Virus record (IMG/VR): IMGVR_UViG_3300017763_000019
Location: 1 to 57,787 of that record
Reading direction: 5' to 3' (one strand)
Source: a virus
DNA length: 57,787 nt
Positions 8,697 through 17,344 of the stretch are shown here, piece by piece; the stretch's first letter is position 1, and every line of letters starts with the position of its first letter. A program made the translations under genes and the position numbers. The notes under the pieces were generated by a model. That model had not been told where the DNA came from. It was given only the letters and a program-made list of their open reading frames with translations, and did no database searches.

Positions 8697-9551
8697 ATGA
8701 AATCAGAAGATTTTACTGCGGAAGAGTTGTCGCAAGTGACAAACCCACAACCAACACAACAAAGTATACAACCTGCTAATCCATTAGCAGAGATGACTAA
8801 AGAGGTTGATAACAATGATATTGGTGATAATTATTGGCCAATTGACGACCTACCGAGTAAGTTTAAACTGTACCCAGAAGGTACTAAGATATTTGCAAGA
8901 CCGTTAAAAGTACTTGAAGTAAAAATGTTGTCATCTTTAAATAACGATAATTTTCATCATGTTATTACAGAAGTACTAAAAAAATCCGTTCGAGGTATTA
9001 ACATTGATGAAATGCTAGTTTCTGATAAACTGTTTATCATTTTCTGGTTGCGAGCAAATACATATAAGGAATCCGGTTATACGGTAGACTTTGAGTGTGA
9101 TATATGTAATACGGACTCAACATATGAGTTTGAGATTGATAATTTGGATATTATTGATATTAAAGATGATTATAATCCAGATGGTATTATTAAACTATCA
9201 CAAAGTGGTGATGAAATAAGAACTCGTCAGTTGACTATTAAAGAAGAAAATAATGTGAAAAACTTCTTAACAAGAAATAAACGAAGTGCAGCAGTGTATG
9301 ACGAAGACATACTAACAATTGCTAATTTAATAGAATCGGTTAATGATAAAAAATTATCACTGATGGATATGTATGATTATATTATTAACATGAACCCTAT
9401 TGATTTTGGTAAAATTGAAACATATTTAAATCATTACGATATGGGTATTAGTCCAATTATGAATGTTACTTGTAAAAACTGTGGGGGTGCTGCCGATGTG
9501 GCGGTGTCGTTTCGCTCCGACTTCTTTGTTCCCAAAGCTCCTCTTAACTGA
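8697..9551 (+). CDS. 26: gp26-like baseplate hub / tail assembly chaperone with zinc ribbon
   Basis: A 284-residue member of the T4 base-plate protein family (gp26). It has an N-terminal low-complexity Gln/Pro segment, then a core with LPSKFKLYPEGTKI and a helical middle. Two CxxC knuckles (FECDICN about residue 138 and VTCKNCG about 261) probably bind one zinc. In many phages the chaperone before the tape measure gene is made in two forms through a programmed frameshift. Here the 3' end overlaps a +1-frame ORF that runs on to 9702, and the tape measure gene follows, as in the canonical arrangement. Confidence 0.82.
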   Translation: MKSEDFTAEELSQVTNPQPTQQSIQPANPLAEMTKEVDNNDIGDNYWPIDDLPSKFKLYPEGTKIFARPLKVLEVKMLSSLNNDNFHHVITEVLKKSVRGINIDEMLVSDKLFIIFWLRANTYKESGYTVDFECDICNTDSTYEFEIDNLDIIDIKDDYNPDGIIKLSQSGDEIRTRQLTIKEENNVKNFLTRNKRSAAVYDEDILTIANLIESVNDKKLSLMDMYDYIINMNPIDFGKIETYLNHYDMGISPIMNVTCKNCGGAADVAVSFRSDFFVPKAPLN

Positions 9552-9702
9552 AATACTTGAAATGGAATTTGTAGCATCCCTTAAAGTGGGGATGCCTCCA
9601 AGTCCGGATAGGGATTTTTTTGAACTAAACTGGTTCTACGAAAGATATGTTAAATACCATAAGGATATGGAACAAACCCAGAGTAATTCTTATCAGTTAT
9701 AA
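9463..9702 (+). CDS. gp51-like +1-frame extension of the chaperone gene
   Basis: An open frame overlapping the last 89 bp of the gp26-like gene and ending at 9702 (overlapping a late promoter). Residues after the overlap (TEILEMEFVASLKVG then FELNWFYERYVKYH) read like the T domain of frameshifted tail-assembly chaperones and like the small chaperone gp51 that follows gp26 in T4. ATG 9463 lies deep in the gp26-like gene and has no clear ribosome site; ATG 9562 (46-residue product) also lacks one. A +1 (or -2) ribosomal frameshift before the TGA at 9549-9551 is therefore a reasonable alternative to independent initiation. Probably needed for hub assembly around the tape measure. Confidence 0.6.
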   Translation: MLLVKTVGVLPMWRCRFAPTSLFPKLLLTEILEMEFVASLKVGMPPSPDRDFFELNWFYERYVKYHKDMEQTQSNSYQL

Positions 9703-9705
9703 ATA
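9698..9705 (+). promoter_or_regulatory. T4-type late promoter upstream of the tape measure gene
   Basis: Exact TATAAATA overlapping the stop of the chaperone extension, 22 bp before ATG 9727. Confidence 0.75.
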
Positions 9706-9726
9706 GTATTAAAGTAGGATATAAAT

Positions 9727-11610
9727 ATGGCTGAAAATGAAGATAAAGGTAATGCTGGTAACAGTAATAAATCTGCTGGGTATAGGGACTATCAAAAACT
9801 AAATAAGCGGGGTGATGCACAAACCGCTACACTCGATAAAATTTCTTCAGGTATTAACTTGATTAACGGAAATCTTATACGTATTTTCGACGACCAAAAG
9901 AAAAATTCTAAAAAAGGTTCTAGTAATAATGTAAGTACAGAAAAAAAATCTAACTCAGGTGCAACACTCACGTTACTTGCTCAACTAGTGAATAATTTGA
10001 AGAAGGAGGAAGACTCATATAGAACAGATGATAAAGACCCAATGGGTAAAACTATTAAAGTTCTTAAAGATATGAGAGGAGACTTAAAGGAAGGCTTCAA
10101 AAATAAAGGTGGTGGTGAAATAATCAATACACTTAAAATGCTGGTTATTGGTGGTGCCGGATACGCTCTTGGTAATCTCATAAATATGGATGATGTGAAA
10201 GCGCTTGGACCTGTAAAAATACTTATGAAAACTTACAAAGTATACCAACAGACCATAAAGATGATGGATAAATTAAAAAATGTTATTAGTGGTAAAACTT
10301 TGTTTACAAAGTTTGGTAAAATCTTTGATACAGTGGGAGACTTTTTCAATCCAGTAACAAGGGTTATGGACAAAGCAAAAGACTTTTTCAAACCAGTAAC
10401 AAAGGTTATTGACAAAGCAAAAGACTTTTTCAATCCAGTTATGAGTGTTGTGGATGGAGCAAAAAAAATGTTCAAACCAGTTGCTAAATTATTAGGTGGT
10501 GGTGCCAAAGTTGGAGCAGTTGCTGGAAAGCTTGGACTGAAAGCATTGGCAAAAATACCAGGTCTCGGTTTAATCGCAGCAGTTGCATTGTCAGTACCAC
10601 GATTTAAAAAAGGTGATATTATTGGTGGTATGATGGAGTTAGCATCAGGCGCCGCATCAATATTTCCAGGTATTGGTACAGGTATAGCGTTAGCTATAGA
10701 CGCAGCACTGTTAATGAAAGATGTGGCAGAAGGTGGCTGGGGCAAATCTGTAATGAATAGTGTAACATCATTTTTGGGTTTTGGTGGCAATAAAAAGAAA
10801 ATGGAAGGAGATCCTCGTAAAGGTTTTATTGACAACTCAAAAACAGGTCTAGTTAAAACGAAATTAGGAAGACAATCAGAAGGTGGACTTGACAGTGGTA
10901 TTCCCATAGAAGGTAGAGCGACTAGTTTAATGTCGAAATCAAGTGTAAATCTTAATAATCTGGATTTTGGACCAAATCATGATAGTATAGATGGACACAT
11001 ATTAGATTCTTATGGTAAACACTTAGGAGGAAGTTACTCACCAGTAATTACAAGTGCTAGAAGAACGTCACAAGGAAACGCTGCACTAGAAGAGTCAGTT
11101 AAAAAATCAAAACATTTAACTGGAAACGCTTTAGATTTGAGGGTGAACGATATTGACATAAAAACGTCAAATAAAATTACAAGATCGTTAGCAGACGCCT
11201 TGGGTAAGGACTTCGATGTATTACAGCATGGTAAAGGTACTAATAGACATATTCATTTGGAGTATGATCCAAAAGGAACTGGATATAACAATGGTGGTAT
11301 TGTTCCTGGAAGTTCTATGACCGGTGATCTCGTACCCGTAAGAGTAAATTCTGGGGAGATGATTTTAAATCGTAATCAACAGAATGAACTTTTTCAAATT
11401 GCAAAAGGTGGTAGTGTCAATCAAAAAATTCCAAGACTTGATTTGGCTGGTAGTGACTCAAAATCATCCACCAAAGAAATGATGGTATTTCTTGAAGGAA
11501 AATTTGCCAGTGTATTATCAAATGCTATTGCAGCGGCTACAGAAACCGCTGTTGGGAAAAGACCCAAAGACTACGGCGCTGGTGCGATGACCGCAGTTGA
11601 CATTACATAA
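9727..11610 (+). CDS. tape measure protein with M15-type peptidase domain
   Basis: A 627-residue protein directly after the chaperone pair, the usual tape measure position. Residues 1-120 are charged and helical. About 205-255 carry tandem 14-residue repeats (AKDFFKPVTKVIDK type) that would form a regular helix. Hydrophobic helices follow (about 275-335). Residues about 440-520 hold KHLTGNALDLR and a distal RHIHLEYD, matching the H-x(6)-D and H-x-H zinc ligands of M15 (VanY-like / L-Ala-D-Glu) peptidases. The enzyme probably opens peptidoglycan during ejection; the spike here has no lysozyme domain. T4's tape measure gp29 is 590 residues and has no peptidase domain. Confidence 0.82.
   Translation: MAENEDKGNAGNSNKSAGYRDYQKLNKRGDAQTATLDKISSGINLINGNLIRIFDDQKKNSKKGSSNNVSTEKKSNSGATLTLLAQLVNNLKKEEDSYRTDDKDPMGKTIKVLKDMRGDLKEGFKNKGGGEIINTLKMLVIGGAGYALGNLINMDDVKALGPVKILMKTYKVYQQTIKMMDKLKNVISGKTLFTKFGKIFDTVGDFFNPVTRVMDKAKDFFKPVTKVIDKAKDFFNPVMSVVDGAKKMFKPVAKLLGGGAKVGAVAGKLGLKALAKIPGLGLIAAVALSVPRFKKGDIIGGMMELASGAASIFPGIGTGIALAIDAALLMKDVAEGGWGKSVMNSVTSFLGFGGNKKKMEGDPRKGFIDNSKTGLVKTKLGRQSEGGLDSGIPIEGRATSLMSKSSVNLNNLDFGPNHDSIDGHILDSYGKHLGGSYSPVITSARRTSQGNAALEESVKKSKHLTGNALDLRVNDIDIKTSNKITRSLADALGKDFDVLQHGKGTNRHIHLEYDPKGTGYNNGGIVPGSSMTGDLVPVRVNSGEMILNRNQQNELFQIAKGGSVNQKIPRLDLAGSDSKSSTKEMMVFLEGKFASVLSNAIAAATETAVGKRPKDYGAGAMTAVDIT
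10339..10490 (+). repeat. 42-bp tandem repeats inside the tape measure gene
   Basis: Units begin at 10339, 10381 and 10423 with GACTTTTTCAA or a near variant, and a degenerate fourth unit begins near 10465. Each encodes 14 residues (two helical heptads) of the form DFFxPVTxVxDKAK. Changes in copy number would lengthen or shorten the helix and hence possibly tail length. Confidence 0.85.
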
Positions 11611-11619
11611 GGGGATAAT

Positions 11620-12546
11620 ATGAAATTACAGTCAGAACAATTGTTTTTTTTCAATGACGAAACACATCTACATGGTGCAAACGCACAACATAAAGTAGTG
11701 ATTCAATCACTTGATGGTAAAACACTCAAAACACCACATGGTGAAATTGTGTCGCCGTATGTTGAGGGTTATTTACAAAATGAATTTAATTATGGTGTCA
11801 CAGCAGACTGGCAGCCTTTGTTAGATAATATTGTCGGTAACGGTTTACTGGGTAAAGCGTCTGGTTTTACCGGAAGTCCACTGTTTCAATCTGGACTTTA
11901 TAAAAGAAAATTTTATAAAGGTGGCGGTTACATATCATTTAATGTTGATATACGTTTATTAAGTGATGAACACAGCTCCCTATCTGACAAAAAACTAGAT
12001 TCAAAAGGTGGTGGTAAAATTACAAATCCCAAAACGGCTGCACATTGGCTATCCAGTCTTTGTTTACCAACAACTGATCCATCAGTGGTGAAGATATTAG
12101 AAGGGGCGGGTAATTTTTTATTAGAAGGTGTCAAGGGTGCGGCAGATTTAGCGACAGGAGGACTTGTTAAATTTGAAAACGAAAATAATACACTTGATAA
12201 AGCCGTAGAGGCTATGGGTAAACCTTATGCAAGAACAATTAGAGTAAGCATTGGTAATATGTTTGATAGTTCCGACATGGTTATTGATTCTGTTGATGTT
12301 AAATATTCAAGGCAACAAGTTCTTACTAAAAACGGTGGAGATAGCGGATCAGATGATGATCATGACACTAGGAATATGACAAGTTATCAACCTTTATATG
12401 TGGATATATCATTGAAGGTGTCTACAAGAACAATTCCGTCAGTTGAAAAAGATGGTTCTGCAAATACTGGTCTTTTAAAACCACAACCTTCCGTTTCTTT
12501 TGCAACTGAAGGAAAGAAAATTATCTTGGGAGTTAATGAAAAATGA
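11620..12546 (+). CDS. baseplate tube-initiator-like protein (gp48/gp54 position)
   Basis: A 308-residue protein between the tape measure and gp53. T4 has gp48 (tube cap) and gp54 (tube initiator) directly after its tape measure gene. Visible are an N-terminal beta-rich segment with HGEIVSPYVEGYLQ, a central linker with two glycine-rich hydrophobic helices (about 165-190), and a C-terminal beta domain containing YARTIRVSIGNMF and YQPLYVDISLKVSTRT, as in tube-fold initiators. The 3' end overlaps the next start by 4 bp. The assignment is by position and fold impression, not by clear sequence identity. Confidence 0.6.
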   Translation: MKLQSEQLFFFNDETHLHGANAQHKVVIQSLDGKTLKTPHGEIVSPYVEGYLQNEFNYGVTADWQPLLDNIVGNGLLGKASGFTGSPLFQSGLYKRKFYKGGGYISFNVDIRLLSDEHSSLSDKKLDSKGGGKITNPKTAAHWLSSLCLPTTDPSVVKILEGAGNFLLEGVKGAADLATGGLVKFENENNTLDKAVEAMGKPYARTIRVSIGNMFDSSDMVIDSVDVKYSRQQVLTKNGGDSGSDDDHDTRNMTSYQPLYVDISLKVSTRTIPSVEKDGSANTGLLKPQPSVSFATEGKKIILGVNEK

Positions 12547-12851
12547 GTAAGTATAGAAGAGATGATTTTTCAGAAAAGAATATTGTTAATGGTGTTAATG
12601 AAGTAGACTTACCATTGAACGGTTTTAATAAACACGAGTTCGTTTCAGAACCCGGACTATATGCAGTAAAAGAATCTGACATACAAAGACCTGAATTAAT
12701 ATGTCTAAAGGTATATGGTTCAATGGATATGTGGTGGCTATTAATGAAGTATAATAAAATAGAAGATATATGGAATGATTTATTTATTGGACAAGTATTA
12801 GAGGTTCCCTCTAGATCAGACCTGGAAGCATATTATAGAAGTAGACGGTAA
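12543..12851 (+). CDS. 53: baseplate wedge protein gp53-like (LysM-like)
   Basis: A 102-residue protein in an ATGA overlap with its upstream neighbour. The core reads IQRPELICLKVYGSMDMWWLLMKYN, then a G-x-V-L-x-V-P segment (GQVLEVPS). That is the LysM-like fold of gp53 and related baseplate proteins: R/PDL..K.YGs..WWW, then ..N.I....l..G..L.iP. T4 gp53 is 196 residues; this is a minimal version. It would staple gp25 and gp6 to the hub at the baseplate periphery. Confidence 0.82.
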   Translation: MSKYRRDDFSEKNIVNGVNEVDLPLNGFNKHEFVSEPGLYAVKESDIQRPELICLKVYGSMDMWWLLMKYNKIEDIWNDLFIGQVLEVPSRSDLEAYYRSRR

Positions 12852-12853
12852 TT

Positions 12854-14149
12854 ATGGATTTCTCAAGAAGTATTAAATTAAACGGAAACGATCTTAGTGA
12901 AGATGGTATTATGATGAAAATGTTAGTTATAAAAGACTGGTTTTTCGATATGGTGCCAAGGTTGGAAATTGTATTAACCGACTCTAATGATGTATTGTTT
13001 AATACATATCCAATACAGGACGATAGTATTATTGAGTTAGAAATGAATAAAAACGTGGACCCCGATAAACAGGAAGATCCAATAATTATCAAATTTAATG
13101 TGTTGGATTGGTCTTCCATGCCAATGATTACTGGTCAAGATTCGGGGCATGTACATGAAATAACTGGATATTTAAATGTTTCTGATTTGTTTCATCCAAT
13201 TGTAACAAAGTCCTTCAAAGAAAAGACTAGTGGAGGTGTTTTAAAAGAAATAGCGGGGTCATTAGGTCTTGACTATGTTAAGACCATTGATACAGAACCA
13301 AGTGATACGATGACTTGGTTACAGATTGGACAAAATAATCACGATATGATAAAGTATGTTAATAATAGGTCATTTTTTTCCGATGATGATACTTCACTAA
13401 CATATGTAAATTTAAAAAATGAATTGATATTTACAACATTAAAAACAGAATGTGAAAAAGAAGTGGCCTTTGTTGGTAAAATGGGTCAACAACAGCAGGA
13501 CGATGTACAAAATAATTTTAATGATGTAAACAGTACTACTGGTGATAAGAAGGATATACCAACATTTTTCTATTCATTCGCTACTAACAAAACTTTAGCT
13601 AGTCGTAATAAAATGGGTGGTTATGGAACTAAGTCCACATACTACGATGGTAAAGATGAACAAGCAAATTTTCCTGGTAATGGTAATGGTGATAAGTTGT
13701 TAAATAACTTGTCACAAAAGAATAAAAATAATGTTGGACAGGAAGTCAAACATTATGAGTTTGGTATTTTAAACGGTGGAGACCAGTTCTCAGAGGGTAT
13801 ACATAAAGAGTTCTTTGATTCTCAAGTAAGACATGAGTATACAATATCAAACTTCTTTAAAACATCGGTTATAGTCAAAATTAAAGGTAATAGTTTAATC
13901 AAGAAATATGATATTGTCGATTTGGTCACGCACAGTTCGGTGGATCAGGAAATGAATGAACCCCATTCTGGAAAGTACATTGTTGGTGGTATTATACATA
14001 CTTTAGGTGATGAGACAGAATACTCAGTTCAGTTAGTTCTGTACAGAAGTGGTATTAATAAACCATCCAAGAAGGATTTGATGGATCTTATCTCGGATGA
14101 TGAGAGTGGTGATGGAAAAGGTACTGGATTTATAGATCGCCTATTATGA
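12854..14149 (+). CDS. 27: baseplate hub protein, gp27-like
   Basis: A 431-residue protein (T4 gp27 is 391) with the organisation of hub/gpD proteins. Two beta-barrel tube-like domains lie at about 1-110 and 160-380 (IKLNGNDLSEDG at the start, SNFFKTSVIVKIKGNSLIKKYDIVDLV late), with a helical segment between (GGVLKEIAGSLGLDY). The stretch at about 215-300 is hydrophilic and probably disordered. It forms the trimeric base onto which the spike is mounted, and the spike gene follows directly. Confidence 0.82.
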   Translation: MDFSRSIKLNGNDLSEDGIMMKMLVIKDWFFDMVPRLEIVLTDSNDVLFNTYPIQDDSIIELEMNKNVDPDKQEDPIIIKFNVLDWSSMPMITGQDSGHVHEITGYLNVSDLFHPIVTKSFKEKTSGGVLKEIAGSLGLDYVKTIDTEPSDTMTWLQIGQNNHDMIKYVNNRSFFSDDDTSLTYVNLKNELIFTTLKTECEKEVAFVGKMGQQQQDDVQNNFNDVNSTTGDKKDIPTFFYSFATNKTLASRNKMGGYGTKSTYYDGKDEQANFPGNGNGDKLLNNLSQKNKNNVGQEVKHYEFGILNGGDQFSEGIHKEFFDSQVRHEYTISNFFKTSVIVKIKGNSLIKKYDIVDLVTHSSVDQEMNEPHSGKYIVGGIIHTLGDETEYSVQLVLYRSGINKPSKKDLMDLISDDESGDGKGTGFIDRLL

Positions 14150-14179
14150 TAATGTGGAAAATTTAGTTTTGGAGTAATA

Positions 14180-14962
14180 ATGAATATTGATGATAAATTG
14201 AGACAAGAAATTGGATTGCCTTTAGCAGACTTGCTTAAAAAGTTTGTAGACACTGGAAATACTAGTGAACCACAGATGACGTTTTATAGTGGTTATGTAG
14301 TTAATAATAACGATCCCGATAAATTAGGTAGATGTAAAATAAGAGTGCTTGGTGTATTTGACGAAGAGATACCGGACGATGATTTACCTTGGGCAATACC
14401 GGATTTTAATTTTATCGGAGGAAACGGCTCGTTTATAGTACCGCCTATCGACCAACTAGTTAGAGTATATTTTGATAATAATGATTATCACACACCAAGA
14501 TACACAACAAAAGTAATTGCTAACGAAGTTAAATTTCAGGCTGATAAAAATGATGATTACCCAGACACCATGGTTTTCTTTGAAACAGATCAAGGTGAGT
14601 ATTTTAAAATTAATAGAAAAACATATTTAACAACGTATAAACACGCTTCTGGCACAATGATTACTATTGACAAGGACGGAAATATTAATATTGACAATAA
14701 GTTCTCCGCAGGTGCTGCAGGTAATTTAATTGTTAATATTGAAGGTAATACAACACTTAATTGTGGTGGTAACATAGATGCCATTGCTACAGAAGATGTT
14801 ACAGTACAAGGTAAAAATGTCACAATTAAATCTGCTGATGGATCGATGTGGCACCCAAACACTGTTTCAAAATGTTTTTTTAATAACCAAGTTCATGGTG
14901 GTCTAGCGTCTGGTACTGGTGTGGGTGGACCAATTGATTCTATTAAGGGTGAAACTATTTAA
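14180..14962 (+). CDS. 5: baseplate spike gp5/gpV-like, no lysozyme domain
   Basis: A 260-residue spike. The N-terminal helix is followed by an OB fold (residues about 32-115) with the typical YSGYVVNNNDPDKLGRCKIRVLG start, PWAIPD and the IVPPIDQLVRVYFDN segment. Next is the FETDQGEYFKINRK strand and a C-terminal triple beta-helix with alternating pattern (GNINIDN, GGNIDAIATEDVTVQGKNVTIKS). T4 gp5 is 575 residues because a lysozyme domain lies between the OB fold and helix. Here the OB fold runs straight into the helix, so no murein hydrolase is present in the spike. Confidence 0.9.
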   Translation: MNIDDKLRQEIGLPLADLLKKFVDTGNTSEPQMTFYSGYVVNNNDPDKLGRCKIRVLGVFDEEIPDDDLPWAIPDFNFIGGNGSFIVPPIDQLVRVYFDNNDYHTPRYTTKVIANEVKFQADKNDDYPDTMVFFETDQGEYFKINRKTYLTTYKHASGTMITIDKDGNINIDNKFSAGAAGNLIVNIEGNTTLNCGGNIDAIATEDVTVQGKNVTIKSADGSMWHPNTVSKCFFNNQVHGGLASGTGVGGPIDSIKGETI

Positions 14963-15631
14963 ATGTCTATCATTTTAAAAAATATTATTGTTGATAAATT
15001 TAAAGAAATAAACGACAATACGGATCAGGAAAATCAAGAAGGTGGGTGGTTTGAAGTAGAAGACACAATTGATAAATCATTTGAACTTCTCGCGACAGGT
15101 ATTTTTGAATATATAACCAATAGTAATAAAACATATTTCCCATCATCTACAATAGTTTCAACGTCTGTTGGTGTTCTTGTAACTCCTGCTGGTGTTTCGA
15201 GCCCATTATCAGACGTTATTATAACGACTGATGTAAGTATGGGTAGTTTAGAAGCGCTTATCAGTGCTTTAAAATGTGCTGTTGGAGCTTCAACAGATTT
15301 AACAACTTTGGAATATATGCAAAAGTTTTTTGAAGGTCTTTCAGCGTGGTTAAATATGGGTTGGCTAGCAAATATTGTTCAGGGCACGGTACTAACCACA
15401 GTAACAGGTGCCGGACCAATACTATTTCCAGTAATGTCGACATTGGGTGGACCATGTTTTCTTTCAATGCAGTCCGAAACACCATTATCATATGAGGAAT
15501 CACACGAAATAATGGCTAAATATATACATCAAGGTTTGTTGGCAAATGTTATAGCCCCAATACCAACAATTGGTGCGGTCGGTCCTAGTAGTTTTACAGG
15601 TATGACAACTACATTATGGACATTTATTTGA
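14963..15631 (+). CDS. unrecognised virion-region protein, 222 residues
   Basis: Begins immediately after the spike stop codon. The first 60 residues are charged and helical; the remainder is hydrophobic and rich in Gly, Thr and Pro (GSLEALISALKCAVG, GAGPILFPVMSTLGGP). No signal peptide and no known motif are seen. Position between spike and gp25 suggests a hub/spike accessory or a tail-tip protein. Together with the two following unknown genes it forms a conserved-looking operon block. Confidence 0.7.
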   Translation: MSIILKNIIVDKFKEINDNTDQENQEGGWFEVEDTIDKSFELLATGIFEYITNSNKTYFPSSTIVSTSVGVLVTPAGVSSPLSDVIITTDVSMGSLEALISALKCAVGASTDLTTLEYMQKFFEGLSAWLNMGWLANIVQGTVLTTVTGAGPILFPVMSTLGGPCFLSMQSETPLSYEESHEIMAKYIHQGLLANVIAPIPTIGAVGPSSFTGMTTTLWTFI

Positions 15632-15639
15632 GGTAATTT

Positions 15640-16092
15640 ATGGCAAGTTGTTCAGGAGGAATGGGTGGATTAATAACAGTGAGTTTTACAACCGGTAATC
15701 CACAAAACAGTGTGACTGATACTGGATCAAAATCTGAAATTGGTGCTGGAATAGTAGCCGCTGTTACTGCTTCATTGTTATTTATGTTAAACATATTACC
15801 AATTGAGATACCAGATTTGACAGGTTTAGGATTGAGTGTTGACCAAACAAATTTTTTTAATGATTTATACAATAATGGGTCTGGTACATTAGGTACGACT
15901 ACTGTAACGGACGAAAATTATAAAATAGGTAATATAAATTCGAACTATTCTAATGTCAAGGTTGATACAGGTAGTCTTTCAAAAACAAACGCTAAGAGTA
16001 GTGAAATGAAAACTACTATAAATATAATGAGACCGGTAGTGATTATTAATAGAGCTGGTGTGATTGATAAACAAAGATTTGTAACGGAGTAA
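15640..16092 (+). CDS. unrecognised virion-region protein with one hydrophobic helix
   Basis: A 150-residue protein with a Gly/Ser-rich N-terminus, one hydrophobic segment at about residues 38-55 (GIVAAVTASLLFMLNILP) and a polar Ser/Thr/Asn-rich second half. No family is recognised. It is flanked by two other unknown proteins within the baseplate operon. A GAGG ribosome site precedes the ATG. Confidence 0.68.
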   Translation: MASCSGGMGGLITVSFTTGNPQNSVTDTGSKSEIGAGIVAAVTASLLFMLNILPIEIPDLTGLGLSVDQTNFFNDLYNNGSGTLGTTTVTDENYKIGNINSNYSNVKVDTGSLSKTNAKSSEMKTTINIMRPVVIINRAGVIDKQRFVTE

Positions 16093-16097
16093 TTTAT

Positions 16098-16901
16098 ATG
16101 TTTTTAACAGGTGAAGCCTTATTTTGTAGTATACTTGAAGTTCAGTACGATGCTCTTGTAACAATTATCAACCAACTCATCCAAGCACCACGACAAGCAA
16201 TAAATTTGATTTTGAATCTTGTACAATCCACGACTATGTTAATATTTGAGGCGATTAGAACTTTAGTCATTGCAACTGAACAAATAATAATAGATTATTT
16301 GCAGTTTGATGGTTTCGATTTAAGTCAAACTAAAGAAAATATTTGTCAAATTGCTTGGGACTGTGCAATCCTAAAAAATAAGTTACTAGATTACTTTGGT
16401 CTGTCAGATAACTTCAAAGATGACTTCCAAAAATTTGAGGATGTAGTATGTAAACAGGGTCTTCGAGACTTTTTTGAGGACTGGGTATCTACTGAACTGC
16501 TTGGTGGTATCGATGAACAACTTATTAAATGGTTAGCAGAGATCAATGAAGCCTATGATAAAGTTAGTAATGCGGTAGACGAATGGTTAAATGACTTACT
16601 AACAAAGCCAATATATGATGGTAAGTCATTTGTAGAATGGATGGATGAAATAGATAAATATGTGCAATGTGCCTTTGCTACTTGTAACTGGGCGTTGACT
16701 AGTTCTAACCAAAAAGAAGATTATTTGGACAACTTATCCATCGCTAGAGCAGAAGGTGGTGGATTTGCATTCATTGCTGATGAGTGGGTCAAATTTACAG
16801 ATGATAAGGACTTTCTAACAGATTATATTGATGGACTAAGACTCAAGTTAGCAGCCGCTACTCCTGCACGTGGTATACAACCGGATGATTTGGCAAGATA
16901 A
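16098..16901 (+). CDS. unrecognised helical virion-region protein, 267 residues
   Basis: Long amphipathic and hydrophobic helices in the first 75 residues (VTIINQLIQAPRQAINLILN), followed by an acidic, Trp- and Asp-rich helical body with five or more cysteines. No family is recognised. It ends 21 bp before gp25. The helical N-terminus and placement next to gp25 fit a baseplate or hub-associated component, but this is inference only. Confidence 0.7.
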   Translation: MFLTGEALFCSILEVQYDALVTIINQLIQAPRQAINLILNLVQSTTMLIFEAIRTLVIATEQIIIDYLQFDGFDLSQTKENICQIAWDCAILKNKLLDYFGLSDNFKDDFQKFEDVVCKQGLRDFFEDWVSTELLGGIDEQLIKWLAEINEAYDKVSNAVDEWLNDLLTKPIYDGKSFVEWMDEIDKYVQCAFATCNWALTSSNQKEDYLDNLSIARAEGGGFAFIADEWVKFTDDKDFLTDYIDGLRLKLAAATPARGIQPDDLAR

Positions 16902-16904
16902 ATA
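16897..16904 (+). promoter_or_regulatory. possible weak late promoter before gp25
   Basis: GATAAATA, one mismatch to the TATAAATA octamer, at the end of the preceding gene and 19 bp before ATG 16923. A single mismatch in AT-rich DNA could be chance. Confidence 0.35.
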
Positions 16905-16922
16905 GTAATAAAGGAGTGTATA

Positions 16923-17318
16923 ATGTCAGAATTTAAAACGGTATTTGATGTAGTAAAAAATTACGCGTTTGATTTAGGAAAAAATGTTATAACAGATGCT
17001 GATGTTGTAGATGAAGCTGCCATTAACCAATCAATAGAAAATATTTTTTTCACAAACAAAGGTGAACGAGTATTTAGACCTAGATTTGGTTCAAACCTAC
17101 TAGCCAGTCTATTTGAAGCTGGTAATCAGGAAACCCTGATCCGTCTTTATTCAGATGTATTAGTACAGATAGGTGAACGTGAAACTCGTGTTACTATTGA
17201 TCAGGCACGAAGTAGTTTGTATTTTGATGATTTAAACAATGTGATGTATATTACTATTAAGTATGCAATTAACCGAACTGGAATGCAGGGTAGTTTGAGT
17301 AAAAAAGTAACTTTATAA
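16923..17318 (+). CDS. 25: baseplate wedge protein gp25
   Basis: A 131-residue protein of the gp25 / gpW family (T4 gp25 is 132). The motif NQSIENIFFTNKGERVFRPRFGSNL (seen in two pieces at residues about 38-63) is the family hallmark (..I..IL.T.kGER.f.P.fGs.l). It nucleates sheath assembly at the top of the inner baseplate. It is followed by gp6, as in most contractile injection systems. Confidence 0.94.
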   Translation: MSEFKTVFDVVKNYAFDLGKNVITDADVVDEAAINQSIENIFFTNKGERVFRPRFGSNLLASLFEAGNQETLIRLYSDVLVQIGERETRVTIDQARSSLYFDDLNNVMYITIKYAINRTGMQGSLSKKVTL

Positions 17319-17321
17319 ATA
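17314..17321 (+). promoter_or_regulatory. T4-type late promoter upstream of gp6
   Basis: Exact TATAAATA overlapping the gp25 stop codon, 24 bp before ATG 17345. Confidence 0.74.
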
Positions 17322-17344
17322 AGAGTATATATGGAGTTTACAAT

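Noticed and set aside
9720-9727. TATAAATA overlapping the tape measure start codon
   Set aside because: A transcript from it would begin after the ATG. The copy at 9698 is correctly placed and is taken as the promoter.
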